Below, piece after piece: positions 27,866-36,074 of a stretch of 64,000 nucleotides of DNA (its first letter is position 1; every line of letters starts with the position of its first letter). The DNA lies in contig NZ_CP012982.1 in NCBI RefSeq assembly GCF_001411495.1, positions 62,001 through 126,000 on the forward strand. Reading direction: 5' to 3'. Origin of the DNA: Burkholderia cepacia ATCC 25416 (GTDB taxonomy: Bacteria > Pseudomonadota > Gammaproteobacteria > Burkholderiales > Burkholderiaceae). The notes beneath the pieces were generated by a model. That model had not been told where the DNA came from and did not search any database. It was given only the letters and a program-made list of their open reading frames with translations. The position numbers and the translations under genes were made by a program.

Positions 27866-28981
27866 ATGCTGATCGGCGTGCCGAAGGAGATCAAGAACCA
27901 CGAATACCGTGTCGGCCTCACGCCGGCCGGCGCGCGCGAACTCACTCGGCACGGCCACCGCGTGCTGGTGCAGCGCGGCGCGGGCACCGCGATCGGCCTG
28001 CTCGACAACGACTACACGGCCGCGGGCGCATCGCTCTGCGACGGCGCCGACGAAGTCTTCGCGCGCGCCGACATGATCATCAAGGTCAAGGAGCCGCAGC
28101 CGGCGGAATGCGCGATGCTGCGGCGCGGGCAGATCCTCTACACGTACCTGCATCTCGCGCCCGATCCCGGACAGGCCGCGGCACTCGTGAAATCCGGCGC
28201 CGTCTGCATCGCGTACGAAACCGTGACGGGCCCGGGCGGCGGCCTGCCGCTGCTCGCGCCGATGAGCGAGGTGGCCGGGCGCATGTCGATCCAGGTCGCG
28301 GCGACCCACCTCGAAAGCCCGCGCGGCGGGCGCGGCCTGCTGATGGCCGGTGTGCCCGGCGTGCCGGCCGCGCACGTCGTCGTGCTCGGCGCGGGCGTGG
28401 TGGGCACCGGCGCACTGCAGATGGCGGTCGGCCTCGGCGCGCGCGTCACCGTGCTCGACACCAACGTGAACCGGCTGCGCCAGCTCGACCTCGTGTTCGC
28501 CAACCGGATCGCGACCGTCTGCTCGAACGCGCACACGATCGACGAAGCCGTGCGCGATGCCGACGTCGTGATCGGCGCCGTACTCGTGCCGGGCGCATCG
28601 GCGCCGCGGCTCGTCACGCGCGACATGATCGCGACGATGCGCACGGGGGCGGTCGTCGTCGACGTCGCGATCGACCAGGGCGGATGCTTCGAGACTTCGC
28701 ATGCGACGACGCACGCGGACCCGACCTTCGTCGTCGACGGCGTCGTGCACTACTGCGTCGCGAACATGCCCGGCGCGGTCGCGCGCACGTCGACCTTCGC
28801 GCTGAACAACGCGACGCTCGGGCACGCGCTCGCACTCGCCGACAAGGGCTGGAAGCAGGCGATGACCGACGATCCGCATCTGCGCGCTGGCCTGAACGTG
28901 TGCGACGGACACATCACGTACGAAGCGGTCGCACTGGCGCTCGGCCTGCCCTACGTGCCGGCGGCCGGCGTGCTGGCATGA
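27866..28981 (+). CDS. ald: Alanine dehydrogenase
   Basis: A 371-residue NAD-dependent L-alanine dehydrogenase, interconverting alanine and pyruvate plus ammonia. The N-terminus MLIGVPKEIKNHEYRVGLTP and the substrate Lys in IIKVKEPQ match Ald, as does the catalytic His in YTYLHLAPD. A Rossmann loop VVLGAGVVGTGALQMAVGLGA follows near residue 172, and VVDVAIDQGGCFETS carries the catalytic Asp. A GGAGG site stands 6 nt before the ATG. Its own upstream region is about 300 bp; no Lrp/AsnC regulator is adjacent. Confidence 0.95.
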   Translation: MLIGVPKEIKNHEYRVGLTPAGARELTRHGHRVLVQRGAGTAIGLLDNDYTAAGASLCDGADEVFARADMIIKVKEPQPAECAMLRRGQILYTYLHLAPDPGQAAALVKSGAVCIAYETVTGPGGGLPLLAPMSEVAGRMSIQVAATHLESPRGGRGLLMAGVPGVPAAHVVVLGAGVVGTGALQMAVGLGARVTVLDTNVNRLRQLDLVFANRIATVCSNAHTIDEAVRDADVVIGAVLVPGASAPRLVTRDMIATMRTGAVVVDVAIDQGGCFETSHATTHADPTFVVDGVVHYCVANMPGAVARTSTFALNNATLGHALALADKGWKQAMTDDPHLRAGLNVCDGHITYEAVALALGLPYVPAAGVLA

Positions 28982-29000
28982 CGTGACCGCCTTCTCGCAC

Positions 29001-29021
29001 GGCGGGCGGCTCGCGCCCGCC
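29001..29021. terminator. Bidirectional hairpin between ald and polX
   Basis: A perfect 8-bp stem (GGCGGGCG with CGCCCGCC) and 5-nt loop lie in the 48-bp gap between two convergent stops. No U-run follows in the ald direction. Confidence 0.5.
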
Positions 29022-29029
29022 TGCCGCGT

Positions 29030-30796
29030 TCATGCGCCCTTCGAGCCGTGGCGCCTGGACGCGCCGTCTACTCCCATCGTGCGTGCAAGCAGCGGCCTCA
29101 ATTGCGCGAGCGTGCGCGTGTTCAGCACGTCGGGCCGCGTCAGCCAGCCGCGTCGCGCCTGATCGACGCCGTATGCGAGATTGTCGAGTTCGTCCGTGCT
29201 GCACGCATCCGAGCCGATCGCCACCGGCACGCCGGCCTTCGCGGCCTCGCGGCACCAGATGTCCGGCAGGTCGAGCCGCCGCGGCTGCGCATCGAGTTCG
29301 ACGAAACAGCCGCGCGCCGCGGCATGCGCGATCACGCGTGCCACGTCGAGTTCGCATGCGGCGCGCTCGCCGAGCATGCGGCCCGTCGGGTGCGCGAGAA
29401 TCGTGAAATGCGGCTGGTCCATCGCGTGCAGCACGCGCGCGGTCTGCGCGTCGAGCGACAACTCGAAGCCGTCGCGTACCGCACCGACCACGAGATCGAG
29501 CCGGCCGAGCAACGCGTCGGGCACGTCGAGGCTGCCGTCCTCGAGAATGCCGGCCTCCACGCCCTTGAGCAGCACGAAATCGTCGAACGACGCGTTCAGG
29601 CGGTCGATCTCGTCGAGTTGCCGGGCAAGCCAGTCGAAGCCGTTGCGGCCGCCGCCGGCATCCGGTGCCCGGTCGGTGATGGCCAGGTACGCGAATCCGC
29701 GCGCGCGTGCCGCATCGGCCATCGCGCGCAAGCTGTCGCGGCCGGCCGATACGTCGGTATGCGCATGCAGGTCGCCATGCACATGCTTGCGCTCGACCAG
29801 CGCCGGTAGCGCGCCCGCGCGCGCCGCGTCGATCTCGCCACGATCCTCGCGCAATTCGGGCGGAACTTCGTGCAGCCCGATCGCCGCGTACACCGACGCC
29901 TCGGTCGCGCCGGCAATCCGTTCGTCACCGCGAAACACACCATATTCGTTGATCTTCAGCCCGCCGGCCTGCGCGATCCTGCGCAACGCGATGTTGTGCG
30001 CCTTCGATCCGGTGAAGTAGACGAGTGCCGCGCCGAACGCATCGGCATCGACGACGCGCAGGTCGACCTGCAACCCGCTCGCGAGCACGACGCTTGACTT
30101 CGTCTTGCCGTGCGCCAGCACGAGCGCCACCTCGCCGTAACCGACGAACGCGTCGGCGACGGCCTGCGGATCGCGTGCGGTGACGAGGATGTCGAGATCG
30201 CCGACCGTCTCGCGGCGGCGGCGGAAGCTGCCGGCCGGCACGGCCTTGCCGACACCCGCAATCGCGCGCAGGCGTTCGAGCAGCGGCAGCAGCGCGTGCG
30301 CCGCATCCGGCAGCAGGAAGCGTCGGGGTTCGCGTTGCAGCCGGTCGTTGATCGCTTCGAGCAGATGGGCTTCGGTTTTCGCGCCGAAGCCGGGCAATTC
30401 ACGCACGTGCCCGCTCTTCGCCTCGGCGCGAAGCTGTTCGAGCGAATCGACGTGCAGCGCGTCATGCAGCGCCTTCACGCGTTTCGCGCCGAGCCCCGGC
30501 ACGTCGAGCAGCTCGACGATCGCGCCCGGCAGCGCGTGACGCAGCGTTTGCTGGAGTTCGCAGGTGCCGGTCGCGGCGATCTCGCGCAGCTTCGACGCGA
30601 GATCGGGCCCGATCGACGGAATCTTCCCGAGATCGTCGCCGTTCGCGATCATCGTCGCGATATCGCGCCCGTAGTCGGCGATCGTGCGCGCGGCGTTGCG
30701 ATACGCACGCACCCGGAACGGATTGGCGCCCTGGATCTCGAGCATGTCGGCGATCTCGGCGAACACGGCCGCACACCCGGCATTGTGGATCGGCAT
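29030..30796 (-). CDS. polX: Family X DNA polymerase/3'-5' exonuclease PolX
   Basis: A 588-residue repair polymerase. Residues 1 to about 320 are the Pol X core: helix-hairpin-helix segments (IPSIGPDLASKLREI, VPGLGAKRVKALHDAL) and the nucleotidyltransferase palm (PAGSFRRRRETVGDLDILVTA, with catalytic aspartates in DLDILV). The C-terminal part is a PHP-family exonuclease (HGDLHAHTDVSAGRDSL, later FTILAHPTGR and IGSDAC). Two-domain PolX of this length is normal in bacteria. It probably fills short gaps in base-excision repair. Confidence 0.94.
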   Translation of the reverse strand: MPIHNAGCAAVFAEIADMLEIQGANPFRVRAYRNAARTIADYGRDIATMIANGDDLGKIPSIGPDLASKLREIAATGTCELQQTLRHALPGAIVELLDVPGLGAKRVKALHDALHVDSLEQLRAEAKSGHVRELPGFGAKTEAHLLEAINDRLQREPRRFLLPDAAHALLPLLERLRAIAGVGKAVPAGSFRRRRETVGDLDILVTARDPQAVADAFVGYGEVALVLAHGKTKSSVVLASGLQVDLRVVDADAFGAALVYFTGSKAHNIALRRIAQAGGLKINEYGVFRGDERIAGATEASVYAAIGLHEVPPELREDRGEIDAARAGALPALVERKHVHGDLHAHTDVSAGRDSLRAMADAARARGFAYLAITDRAPDAGGGRNGFDWLARQLDEIDRLNASFDDFVLLKGVEAGILEDGSLDVPDALLGRLDLVVGAVRDGFELSLDAQTARVLHAMDQPHFTILAHPTGRMLGERAACELDVARVIAHAAARGCFVELDAQPRRLDLPDIWCREAAKAGVPVAIGSDACSTDELDNLAYGVDQARRGWLTRPDVLNTRTLAQLRPLLARTMGVDGASRRHGSKGA

Positions 30797-30953
30797 GATC
30801 GGCGTGGCTCCCTTCCCTCCCTTCCACGTGGATGGTGCCGCGCGTGTGCGCGACGCCGTCTGCCCGCGCGGTGCCGCATGCCGACGCCGCCGGGCGCACG
30901 TTCGTCATCGTACGCCGGCCGTGCGTCGCGTGCAGCGACGTTGCGGCGCGACG

Positions 30954-31346
30954 TCAGAGGGTGGCGCGCGGCGTCGTGGCGTAGTGCCGCTCGTAGATCG
31001 ACTGGCAATGCGTGCAGCGTTCGGCGGCCGGGCGCGCCAGCAGGCGCTCGTAGCCGACCGAACCGTCGCAGTCGATGCATTCGCCGTAGCTGCCGTCGCG
31101 CATCCGCTGCTGCGCGCGGCCGACCGCGCGCAGTTCGGTCAGTTTCATGCCGATCAATGCGTGATCGACGTCGACGAACAGGTCCGCATTCGCCTCGTCG
31201 CCCTCGTCCGGCGCCGCGCCGGCGAGATCTGCATAGGATTCCGACGCGCGCTGGTCTTCGCTCGTGCGTATCTCCGCACGTAACGTCTGCTCGCTCTCGT
31301 TCAGCCGCTGTTTCAGCGTCTGCCGTTGTTGTGCGTCGAGCGCCAT
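30954..31346 (-). CDS. DksA/TraR-type zinc-finger protein
   Basis: A 130-residue protein with an N-terminal coiled coil (QQRQTLKQRLNESEQTLRAEI, continuing to about residue 90) and a C-terminal four-cysteine zinc finger (CIDC then CTHC, residues about 90-116). This is the DksA/TraR fold that reaches into the RNA polymerase secondary channel. The coil tip has an acidic patch (APDEGDEANADLFVDVD) instead of the DxxDxA tip of true DksA, so it is a paralogue with uncertain polymerase effect. Monocistronic. Confidence 0.85.
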   Translation of the reverse strand: MALDAQQRQTLKQRLNESEQTLRAEIRTSEDQRASESYADLAGAAPDEGDEANADLFVDVDHALIGMKLTELRAVGRAQQRMRDGSYGECIDCDGSVGYERLLARPAAERCTHCQSIYERHYATTPRATL

Positions 31347-31726
31347 GGCCGTCTCTCCTGTTCCGGGTTCCGCGCGGAAAATGGTCGCGCGCAGTGTCGC
31401 GCCGGTGTGCGGCGGGCAAGGTTCGACCGGCGCCGCCGCGCCACGGATACGCGCCCGGACGCATCAGGCGCCGGACGCATTCGATGCAGGATAAACCCAT
31501 TGCACACGCGTGTGTTGACCGGAATCAGCGTGCCCCGCGATGCACGTGAAGGCTTGCGGAAACTGGGGACGGACGCGAAAACACGATGCAGGATTCACGC
31601 AGCAACGCCCGTCAGCGCAGCCGCAGCGCAGCAATTCGCCGCATGATCGCGTCTGTCCTTCGGTTCGGCATCGATCCACCGACGGATTCGCCGGCGTGAT
31701 TTACCGCACCGGACGATTCGCAATCC
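31347..31726. other. Intergenic region, 380 bp
   Basis: No supported gene. It is the upstream region of the DksA-like gene and the 3' flank of the sugar transferase gene, and marks the left border of the exopolysaccharide locus. A 12-bp palindrome CACACGCGTGTG lies at 31503-31514; its meaning is unknown. Confidence 0.55.
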
Positions 31727-33142
31727 TCAAAAGGCATTCCGGCCGATGAACCCTCGCACGACCGTCAACAGGATGATCTTCATGTCGAACCAGAAGCTCC
31801 AGTTCTGCATGTAGAACAGGTCGAACTTGACGCGCGCCTCCATCGCCTCGACCTTGCGCGTCTCGCCGCGATAGCCGTTCACCTGTGCCCATCCGGTGAT
31901 GCCGGGCCGCACGCGGTAGCGGTACATGTAGCAGTCGATCAGTTGCCGGTAAAGGTCGTCGTGTTCGATCGCATGCGGACGCGGGCCGACGACCGACATC
32001 TGCCCGAACAGCACGTTGAAGAACTGCGGCAGCTCGTCGAGCGACGTGCGCCGCAGGAACGCGCCGACGCGCGTGATGCGCGCATCGTTGCGCGATGCCT
32101 GCCGCACGACGCCCGGTTGTGCGCGATGCACGCGCATCGTCCGGAACTTCAGGATGTCGAACTCCCGGCCGTCGACGCCCTTGCGGCGCTGCCTGAACAG
32201 CACGGGCCCCGGCGACGACAGCTTGACCGCGATCGCCAGCATCGACAGCAGCGGCAGCAGCGGAATCAGCACACCGAATGCGAACAGCCGGTCGAACGCG
32301 AACTTCGCCCACAGCTCCGGGGCCGAGCGCGGCGTGGTCGCGAGATTGATCGCCGGCATGCCGAGCACGTCGGTGGCCGAGCGATCGACCATCGCCATCT
32401 GCCGCACGTCGGGCAGCAGCCGCAATTCCACGAACTCGTCGCGCAACTCACGGACGATGCGCTGGATCCGCCACTCTTGCGACATCGGCAGCGTGAGCCA
32501 TACCTCGTCGATCTCGCCACCGCGAATCAGGTCGCGCAGTGCGTTCCAGTCGTCGATCACCGGCACGCCGCCGATGCCGCCGGCGGCAGCCGGCGCGTCG
32601 TCATCGAATACGCACGCCGCCACGAAAGGGCCCTGCGGCGCGAGCTGCATCCGCTCGACCGCGACACGCCCGTACGCCGTCGCACCGACCACCGCGACGC
32701 GGCGCTGCCGCGCGCGCGGGTCGTCGCGCGTCAGTGCCAGCGCCAGCAGCGCGGCACGGCCGAGCAGCAGCGCCGCGTCGCCGGCCAGCACCGTGCGTGC
32801 GATCCAGCGTGTCGTGATCGTGCCGCCGCGGTTCATGATCCACATCGCGGCGCCCACCGTCAGCACGCTCGCGCAGACGAGCGCCACGATCGTCTGCGTC
32901 AGCGCATGCGTGCCGCCTTGCGGTGCCACGCTGCCGCGCACGGTGCGCAGGTAGCGCGGCAGCAACGCCACGGTCAGCACGCACAGCAGCGCGATCGCGC
33001 CGCGCTGCGCGTCGGACAGCGCGCGCCACGCGAGGCCCGAGGCCGCCTGCGCCGCGAGCGCGCCGGCCAGCACGAGTACGGCGTCGGTCGCTGCGATCGC
33101 GGCACGCCGCATCGCATTCGTTCCACCGAACCTCGGCTGCAT
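31727..33142 (-). CDS. Undecaprenyl-phosphate sugar phosphotransferase (WcaJ/PssY type)
   Basis: A 471-residue inner-membrane enzyme that loads the first sugar-1-phosphate, probably glucose or galactose, on undecaprenyl phosphate to start the exopolysaccharide repeat unit. The N-terminal half has about four membrane helices and a Rossmann-like segment (VAVVGATAYGRVAVERM). The C-terminal catalytic part has the family signatures FRQRRKGVDGREFDILKFRTM, TSLDELPQFFNVL and MSVVGPRPHA. It starts 2 nt after the CRP/FNR-like gene, so both are one operon, probably read from the sigma-54 promoter at 34104-34119. MRRAAIAATDA, ten residues in, is an alternative start. Confidence 0.92.
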   Translation of the reverse strand: MQPRFGGTNAMRRAAIAATDAVLVLAGALAAQAASGLAWRALSDAQRGAIALLCVLTVALLPRYLRTVRGSVAPQGGTHALTQTIVALVCASVLTVGAAMWIMNRGGTITTRWIARTVLAGDAALLLGRAALLALALTRDDPRARQRRVAVVGATAYGRVAVERMQLAPQGPFVAACVFDDDAPAAAGGIGGVPVIDDWNALRDLIRGGEIDEVWLTLPMSQEWRIQRIVRELRDEFVELRLLPDVRQMAMVDRSATDVLGMPAINLATTPRSAPELWAKFAFDRLFAFGVLIPLLPLLSMLAIAVKLSSPGPVLFRQRRKGVDGREFDILKFRTMRVHRAQPGVVRQASRNDARITRVGAFLRRTSLDELPQFFNVLFGQMSVVGPRPHAIEHDDLYRQLIDCYMYRYRVRPGITGWAQVNGYRGETRKVEAMEARVKFDLFYMQNWSFWFDMKIILLTVVRGFIGRNAF

Positions 33143-33144
33143 CG

Positions 33145-33927
33145 TCACGCACCATGTGCGGGGAACCCGCGATGCCCGTCCGGCATGCGGGGCCGAACGG
33201 GTGTCGGCCTCGCCGTCTCGCGGGTGCCGAGCAGCCTGCGATAGTCGGCGCGAATCAGGTCGTAGCATTCGCACGCGTGATGTTCGAGGCCGTCGCGGTC
33301 GAGCACCGTGATGCGGCCGCGGCGCTGCCGGATCAGTCCGGCTTCCTGCAGGTTGCCGGCCGCTTCCGTCACGCCTTCGCGCCGCACGCCGAGCATGTTC
33401 GCGATCGTCTGCTGCGTGACCGCCAGTTCGTCGCCGTCGATGCGGTCGTGCGCGAGCAGCAGCCAGCGGCTGAGCTGCTCGCTGACCGAGTGATGCCGGT
33501 TGCACAGCGCGCTGCGCGAGATCTGCGCCATCGCGGCCTGGCAGTAGCTGAGCAGCAGCCGGTAGGTCGCCGGCGACCGCTCGAATTCGGCGCGCATCAC
33601 GCAGCTCGGCACACGATAGGCCATCCCGCCGATGCGAACCTCGATCCGGTGCGACGCCGCGGCGCCACCGACCAGCGTCGCCAGACCGACCACTCCCTCG
33701 CGGCCGACCTGCGCCACTTCGACCATCGCACCGTCCTCCATCAGGTGCTGCACCGACATCATCGACGTCGTCGGGAAATGCACGTGGCGCATCGGTTCGC
33801 CGACCCGCTCGAGCATCCCGGCCTTGATCCTGACCAGTTCGAGATGCGGTGCGATGGTGCGGATGCTGTCCTCCGGGAGGGCATCGAGGATGGCATTCGC
33901 CGAGTAGCTCGAGTGAAGATGAAGCAT
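33145..33927 (-). CDS. CRP/FNR-family regulator, BerA-like
   Basis: A 260-residue regulator: a cyclic-nucleotide-binding-like domain (about residues 15-140, with AQVGREGVVGLATLVGG) and a winged helix (LAVTQQTIANMLGVRREGVTEAAGNLQEAGLI). FNR iron-sulfur cysteines are not evident. In B. cenocepacia the c-di-GMP-responsive CRP/FNR protein BerA activates a biofilm exopolysaccharide and is itself made from an RpoN promoter. This gene fits that description, with a near-consensus sigma-54 promoter upstream and the sugar transferase directly downstream. The identification is inference, and the paralogue at 34851 is the rival candidate. ATG at 33927 is preceded by AGGGAT. Confidence 0.85.
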   Translation of the reverse strand: MLHLHSSYSANAILDALPEDSIRTIAPHLELVRIKAGMLERVGEPMRHVHFPTTSMMSVQHLMEDGAMVEVAQVGREGVVGLATLVGGAAASHRIEVRIGGMAYRVPSCVMRAEFERSPATYRLLLSYCQAAMAQISRSALCNRHHSVSEQLSRWLLLAHDRIDGDELAVTQQTIANMLGVRREGVTEAAGNLQEAGLIRQRRGRITVLDRDGLEHHACECYDLIRADYRRLLGTRETARPTPVRPRMPDGHRGFPAHGA

Positions 33928-34850
33928 GTCTGTATCCCTTTTATCGTTCGCGCCGCTTGCAGCCGCGGGCACGGAACTCGTTATCGCGATGCGCGCCCGG
34001 ACGTCGGCGGTGGTTGCGGCCCACAACCCTGATTCCGACCGACCCTCGGCTCATTGCCGCCGGATCGAATCGGCCGTCCCGTTTCGACACGCCAGCCCGA
34101 ATAAGCGATTTACGTGCCAAACCTTGTCCATCCTTAATATGTGAATCACGCCCGATTTAGATCGCCCGAATTACCGGCTCAAAACCAGAAAAAGCGTCTC
34201 ATTTCCGGACACTCTTCCGGGCGCCGGACACCGCGAGCTATTTGACTGATCATTTCCCCTGCATCGAACCAAGACAGATACGGCGGGGCTGCCAGGCTTG
34301 TCGCTCATATACTTACAGTCGATTTTCAATTGTTTCCGTGATGTGCCCTGCAGCACTTCGCTGCGGCATCATGCCTCGCACGGCCGTTTGAAACTGTCTC
34401 AAATTTGAATCGACACACTAAATTCAGGCTCTGTTACCTGACGCACATTTCGCTCGTACACAATTGATTTTTATGGATATTTTTGCGAGCTACATCCGAT
34501 TGTCAAATAATGTTCAATGTCCGCCCGGCACTTTCTCCGCACGAAGCACGGCATCGTTCGATTGATTCCCGTTCGACATCGAATGAATGCCAAACGTCCC
34601 ATTCGATTTCCGGATGATTAATTTCACTAAAACGAATCATTAAATCCGGATAACATTCCCACCCGCCAAAAATCGTCAAACTTTGTGAAATGACGCAATG
34701 TGCAATTGATCGAATTCAATGGCGTGTTAGCCTTTTCGCGAGTATCGTCACTCCATTTCTGACGAACACAAGTCCGCACGATCGTGCGAATTCCCCATTT
34801 TCGGGGTATTGCCGAGACGACGCGCGACCGCCACCCTACGAGGATGCGCC
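33928..34850. other. AT-rich intergenic region between two divergent CRP/FNR genes, 923 bp
   Basis: The longest low-GC stretch of the window. I find no protein-like frame. It carries the sigma-54 promoter at 34104-34119 (minus strand). The part from 34140 to 34800 is rich in A/T runs and is a likely target for nucleoid proteins or c-di-GMP regulators. A small RNA cannot be excluded. Confidence 0.6.
34104..34119 (-). promoter_or_regulatory. Sigma-54 (RpoN) promoter candidate for the CRP/FNR-sugar transferase operon
   Basis: Read on the minus strand the site is TGGCACG-TAAA-TCGCT, against the RpoN consensus TGGCACG-N4-TTGC(A/T). The -24 box is perfect, the GG-to-GC spacing of 10 nt is exact, and one base of the -12 box differs. 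Transcription would begin near 34093 and give a leader of about 165 nt before the ATG at 33927. Confidence 0.7.
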
Positions 34851-35633
34851 GTGACTCACCAGGCCCCTGACACCGTCGCGTACGCGAACGGCATGATCGA
34901 GCTTTCTCACAGCTTCGATGCGAACCGGTTTCTCGCGGCCGTCGACCGCGACGAGCTCGCGACATTCGCCCCCCACCTTCAACTTGTCCACCTGAAATCG
35001 GGGCAAGTGCTCTGCGAGCCCGGCGAAATGCTCGCCGCGGTCTACCTGCCCGTCACGACCGCGATTTCGCTGCAGTACGTGTCGTCCGGCGGCATGACGC
35101 TGGAAGTCGCGGAGATCGGCAGCGAGAGCGTGGCGTGCGACGACGTGATCGGCGGCAGCGGCCGGATGCCCTGCCGGGCAGTGGCCTGCCGCGACGGTTT
35201 CGCCTACCGGCTCGACCGGCGCGTGTTCGCCGCCGCGTTCGACGCGTCGCCGGTCATTCGCCATCTCGTGTTCGTCTGCGTGCGGCTGCTGATGGCGCAG
35301 GTCTCGCAGATCACGTTCTGCAGCCGTCATCACGTGCTCAAACATCAGTTATGCAGATGGTTCCTGCTCGCGTACGACCGGACCCGCAGCATCGAGATCC
35401 AGGTGACGCACAGCATGCTGGCGCAGATGCTCGGCGTGCGGCGCGAAACGGTCACCGATGCCGCCGGCGAGATCCAGAAGCTGGGCCTGATCCGGCAATA
35501 CCGGAGTTCGATCGAGCTCGCCGACCTCGACGGTCTCGAGAAGATGTCGTGCGGCTGCCGCGCGATCGTGCGTGACGAGATGAAGCGCATCCTGTCGGCC
35601 GACTCGGGTGTGCCGGCCGCTTCGCGCGCCTGA
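34851..35633 (+). CDS. CRP/FNR-family regulator, second paralogue
   Basis: A 260-residue regulator resembling the divergent gene at 33145-33927 along its length: shared order HLQLVHLKSGQV, LEVAEIGSESV, MAQVSQITFCSRHH, MLAQMLGVRRETVTDAAGEIQKLGLI. The N-terminal cyclic-nucleotide-type domain may bind c-di-GMP or be ligand-free. I chose GTG at 34851, 7 nt after ACGAGG; ATG at 34893 is an alternative that would shorten the N-terminus by 14 residues. Directly upstream of the carrier-protein operon, it may control it. Confidence 0.83.
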   Translation: MTHQAPDTVAYANGMIELSHSFDANRFLAAVDRDELATFAPHLQLVHLKSGQVLCEPGEMLAAVYLPVTTAISLQYVSSGGMTLEVAEIGSESVACDDVIGGSGRMPCRAVACRDGFAYRLDRRVFAAAFDASPVIRHLVFVCVRLLMAQVSQITFCSRHHVLKHQLCRWFLLAYDRTRSIEIQVTHSMLAQMLGVRRETVTDAAGEIQKLGLIRQYRSSIELADLDGLEKMSCGCRAIVRDEMKRILSADSGVPAASRA

Positions 35634-35822
35634 CCCGCCTCCCGCCTGCCCGCGCGGCGCTTCGGCGCTGCGCTTCCTCTGTACGCAGGGTTAGCGGTTT
35701 GTAGGGTGGCGAACAGAACGCCGTGCCTGCCAATGGTCTACTGATGCCGGACTGCCGGGGGGACGTCAGCGCGTATGCCGCGTCTGCCCGAGCGGACGAC
35801 ACCACGCACGCCGGAGCAGCAC

Positions 35823-36074
35823 GTGAAAAACGAAATCAGAACCATCCTCAAGCACGTCGCCCACCTCGAAGCCGCGATCGATTCGATCGGCGACGGGGAC
35901 GACCTCTACGAAGCGGGCCTCTCGTCGCTCGATACGATCCAGCTGATGCTCGCGATCGAGAAGCAATTCAACATCGAGATTCCCGACGAGATGCTGAACC
36001 GCAACCTGTTCCGCAGCATCGACGCGCTCGCGGACACGATCGCCACGCTGCAACGCACCGAGCATTCCGCATGA
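35823..36074 (+). CDS. Acyl/aminoacyl carrier protein
   Basis: An 83-residue acidic four-helix carrier protein. The phosphopantetheine site is EAGLSSLDTIQLML, with Ser35 as attachment residue; the second helix continues AIEKQFNIEIPDEML as in ACPs. GTG at 35823 is chosen because GGAG stands 5 nt before it and the product has normal ACP length; an earlier in-frame ATG at 35775 gives an unlikely Pro/Arg-rich extension. It is first of five genes joined by overlapping stops and starts. It is the expected partner of the aa:carrier ligase two genes on. Confidence 0.88.
   Translation: MKNEIRTILKHVAHLEAAIDSIGDGDDLYEAGLSSLDTIQLMLAIEKQFNIEIPDEMLNRNLFRSIDALADTIATLQRTEHSA

Noticed and set aside
34526..34541. 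Possible sigma-54 promoter CGGCACT-TTCT-CCGCA for the second CRP/FNR gene
   Set aside because: Weak -12 box and more than 300 bp from the start codon; likely chance.
35651..35671. GGCGC-TTCG-GCGCT hairpin after the second CRP/FNR gene as terminator
   Set aside because: The core stem is only 4-5 bp with a mismatch beyond and no U-run.
35707..35721. Possible sigma-54 promoter TGGCGAA-CAGA-ACGC upstream of the carrier-protein operon
   Set aside because: Spacing fits but only the GG and GC cores and few other bases match; too weak to list as a feature.
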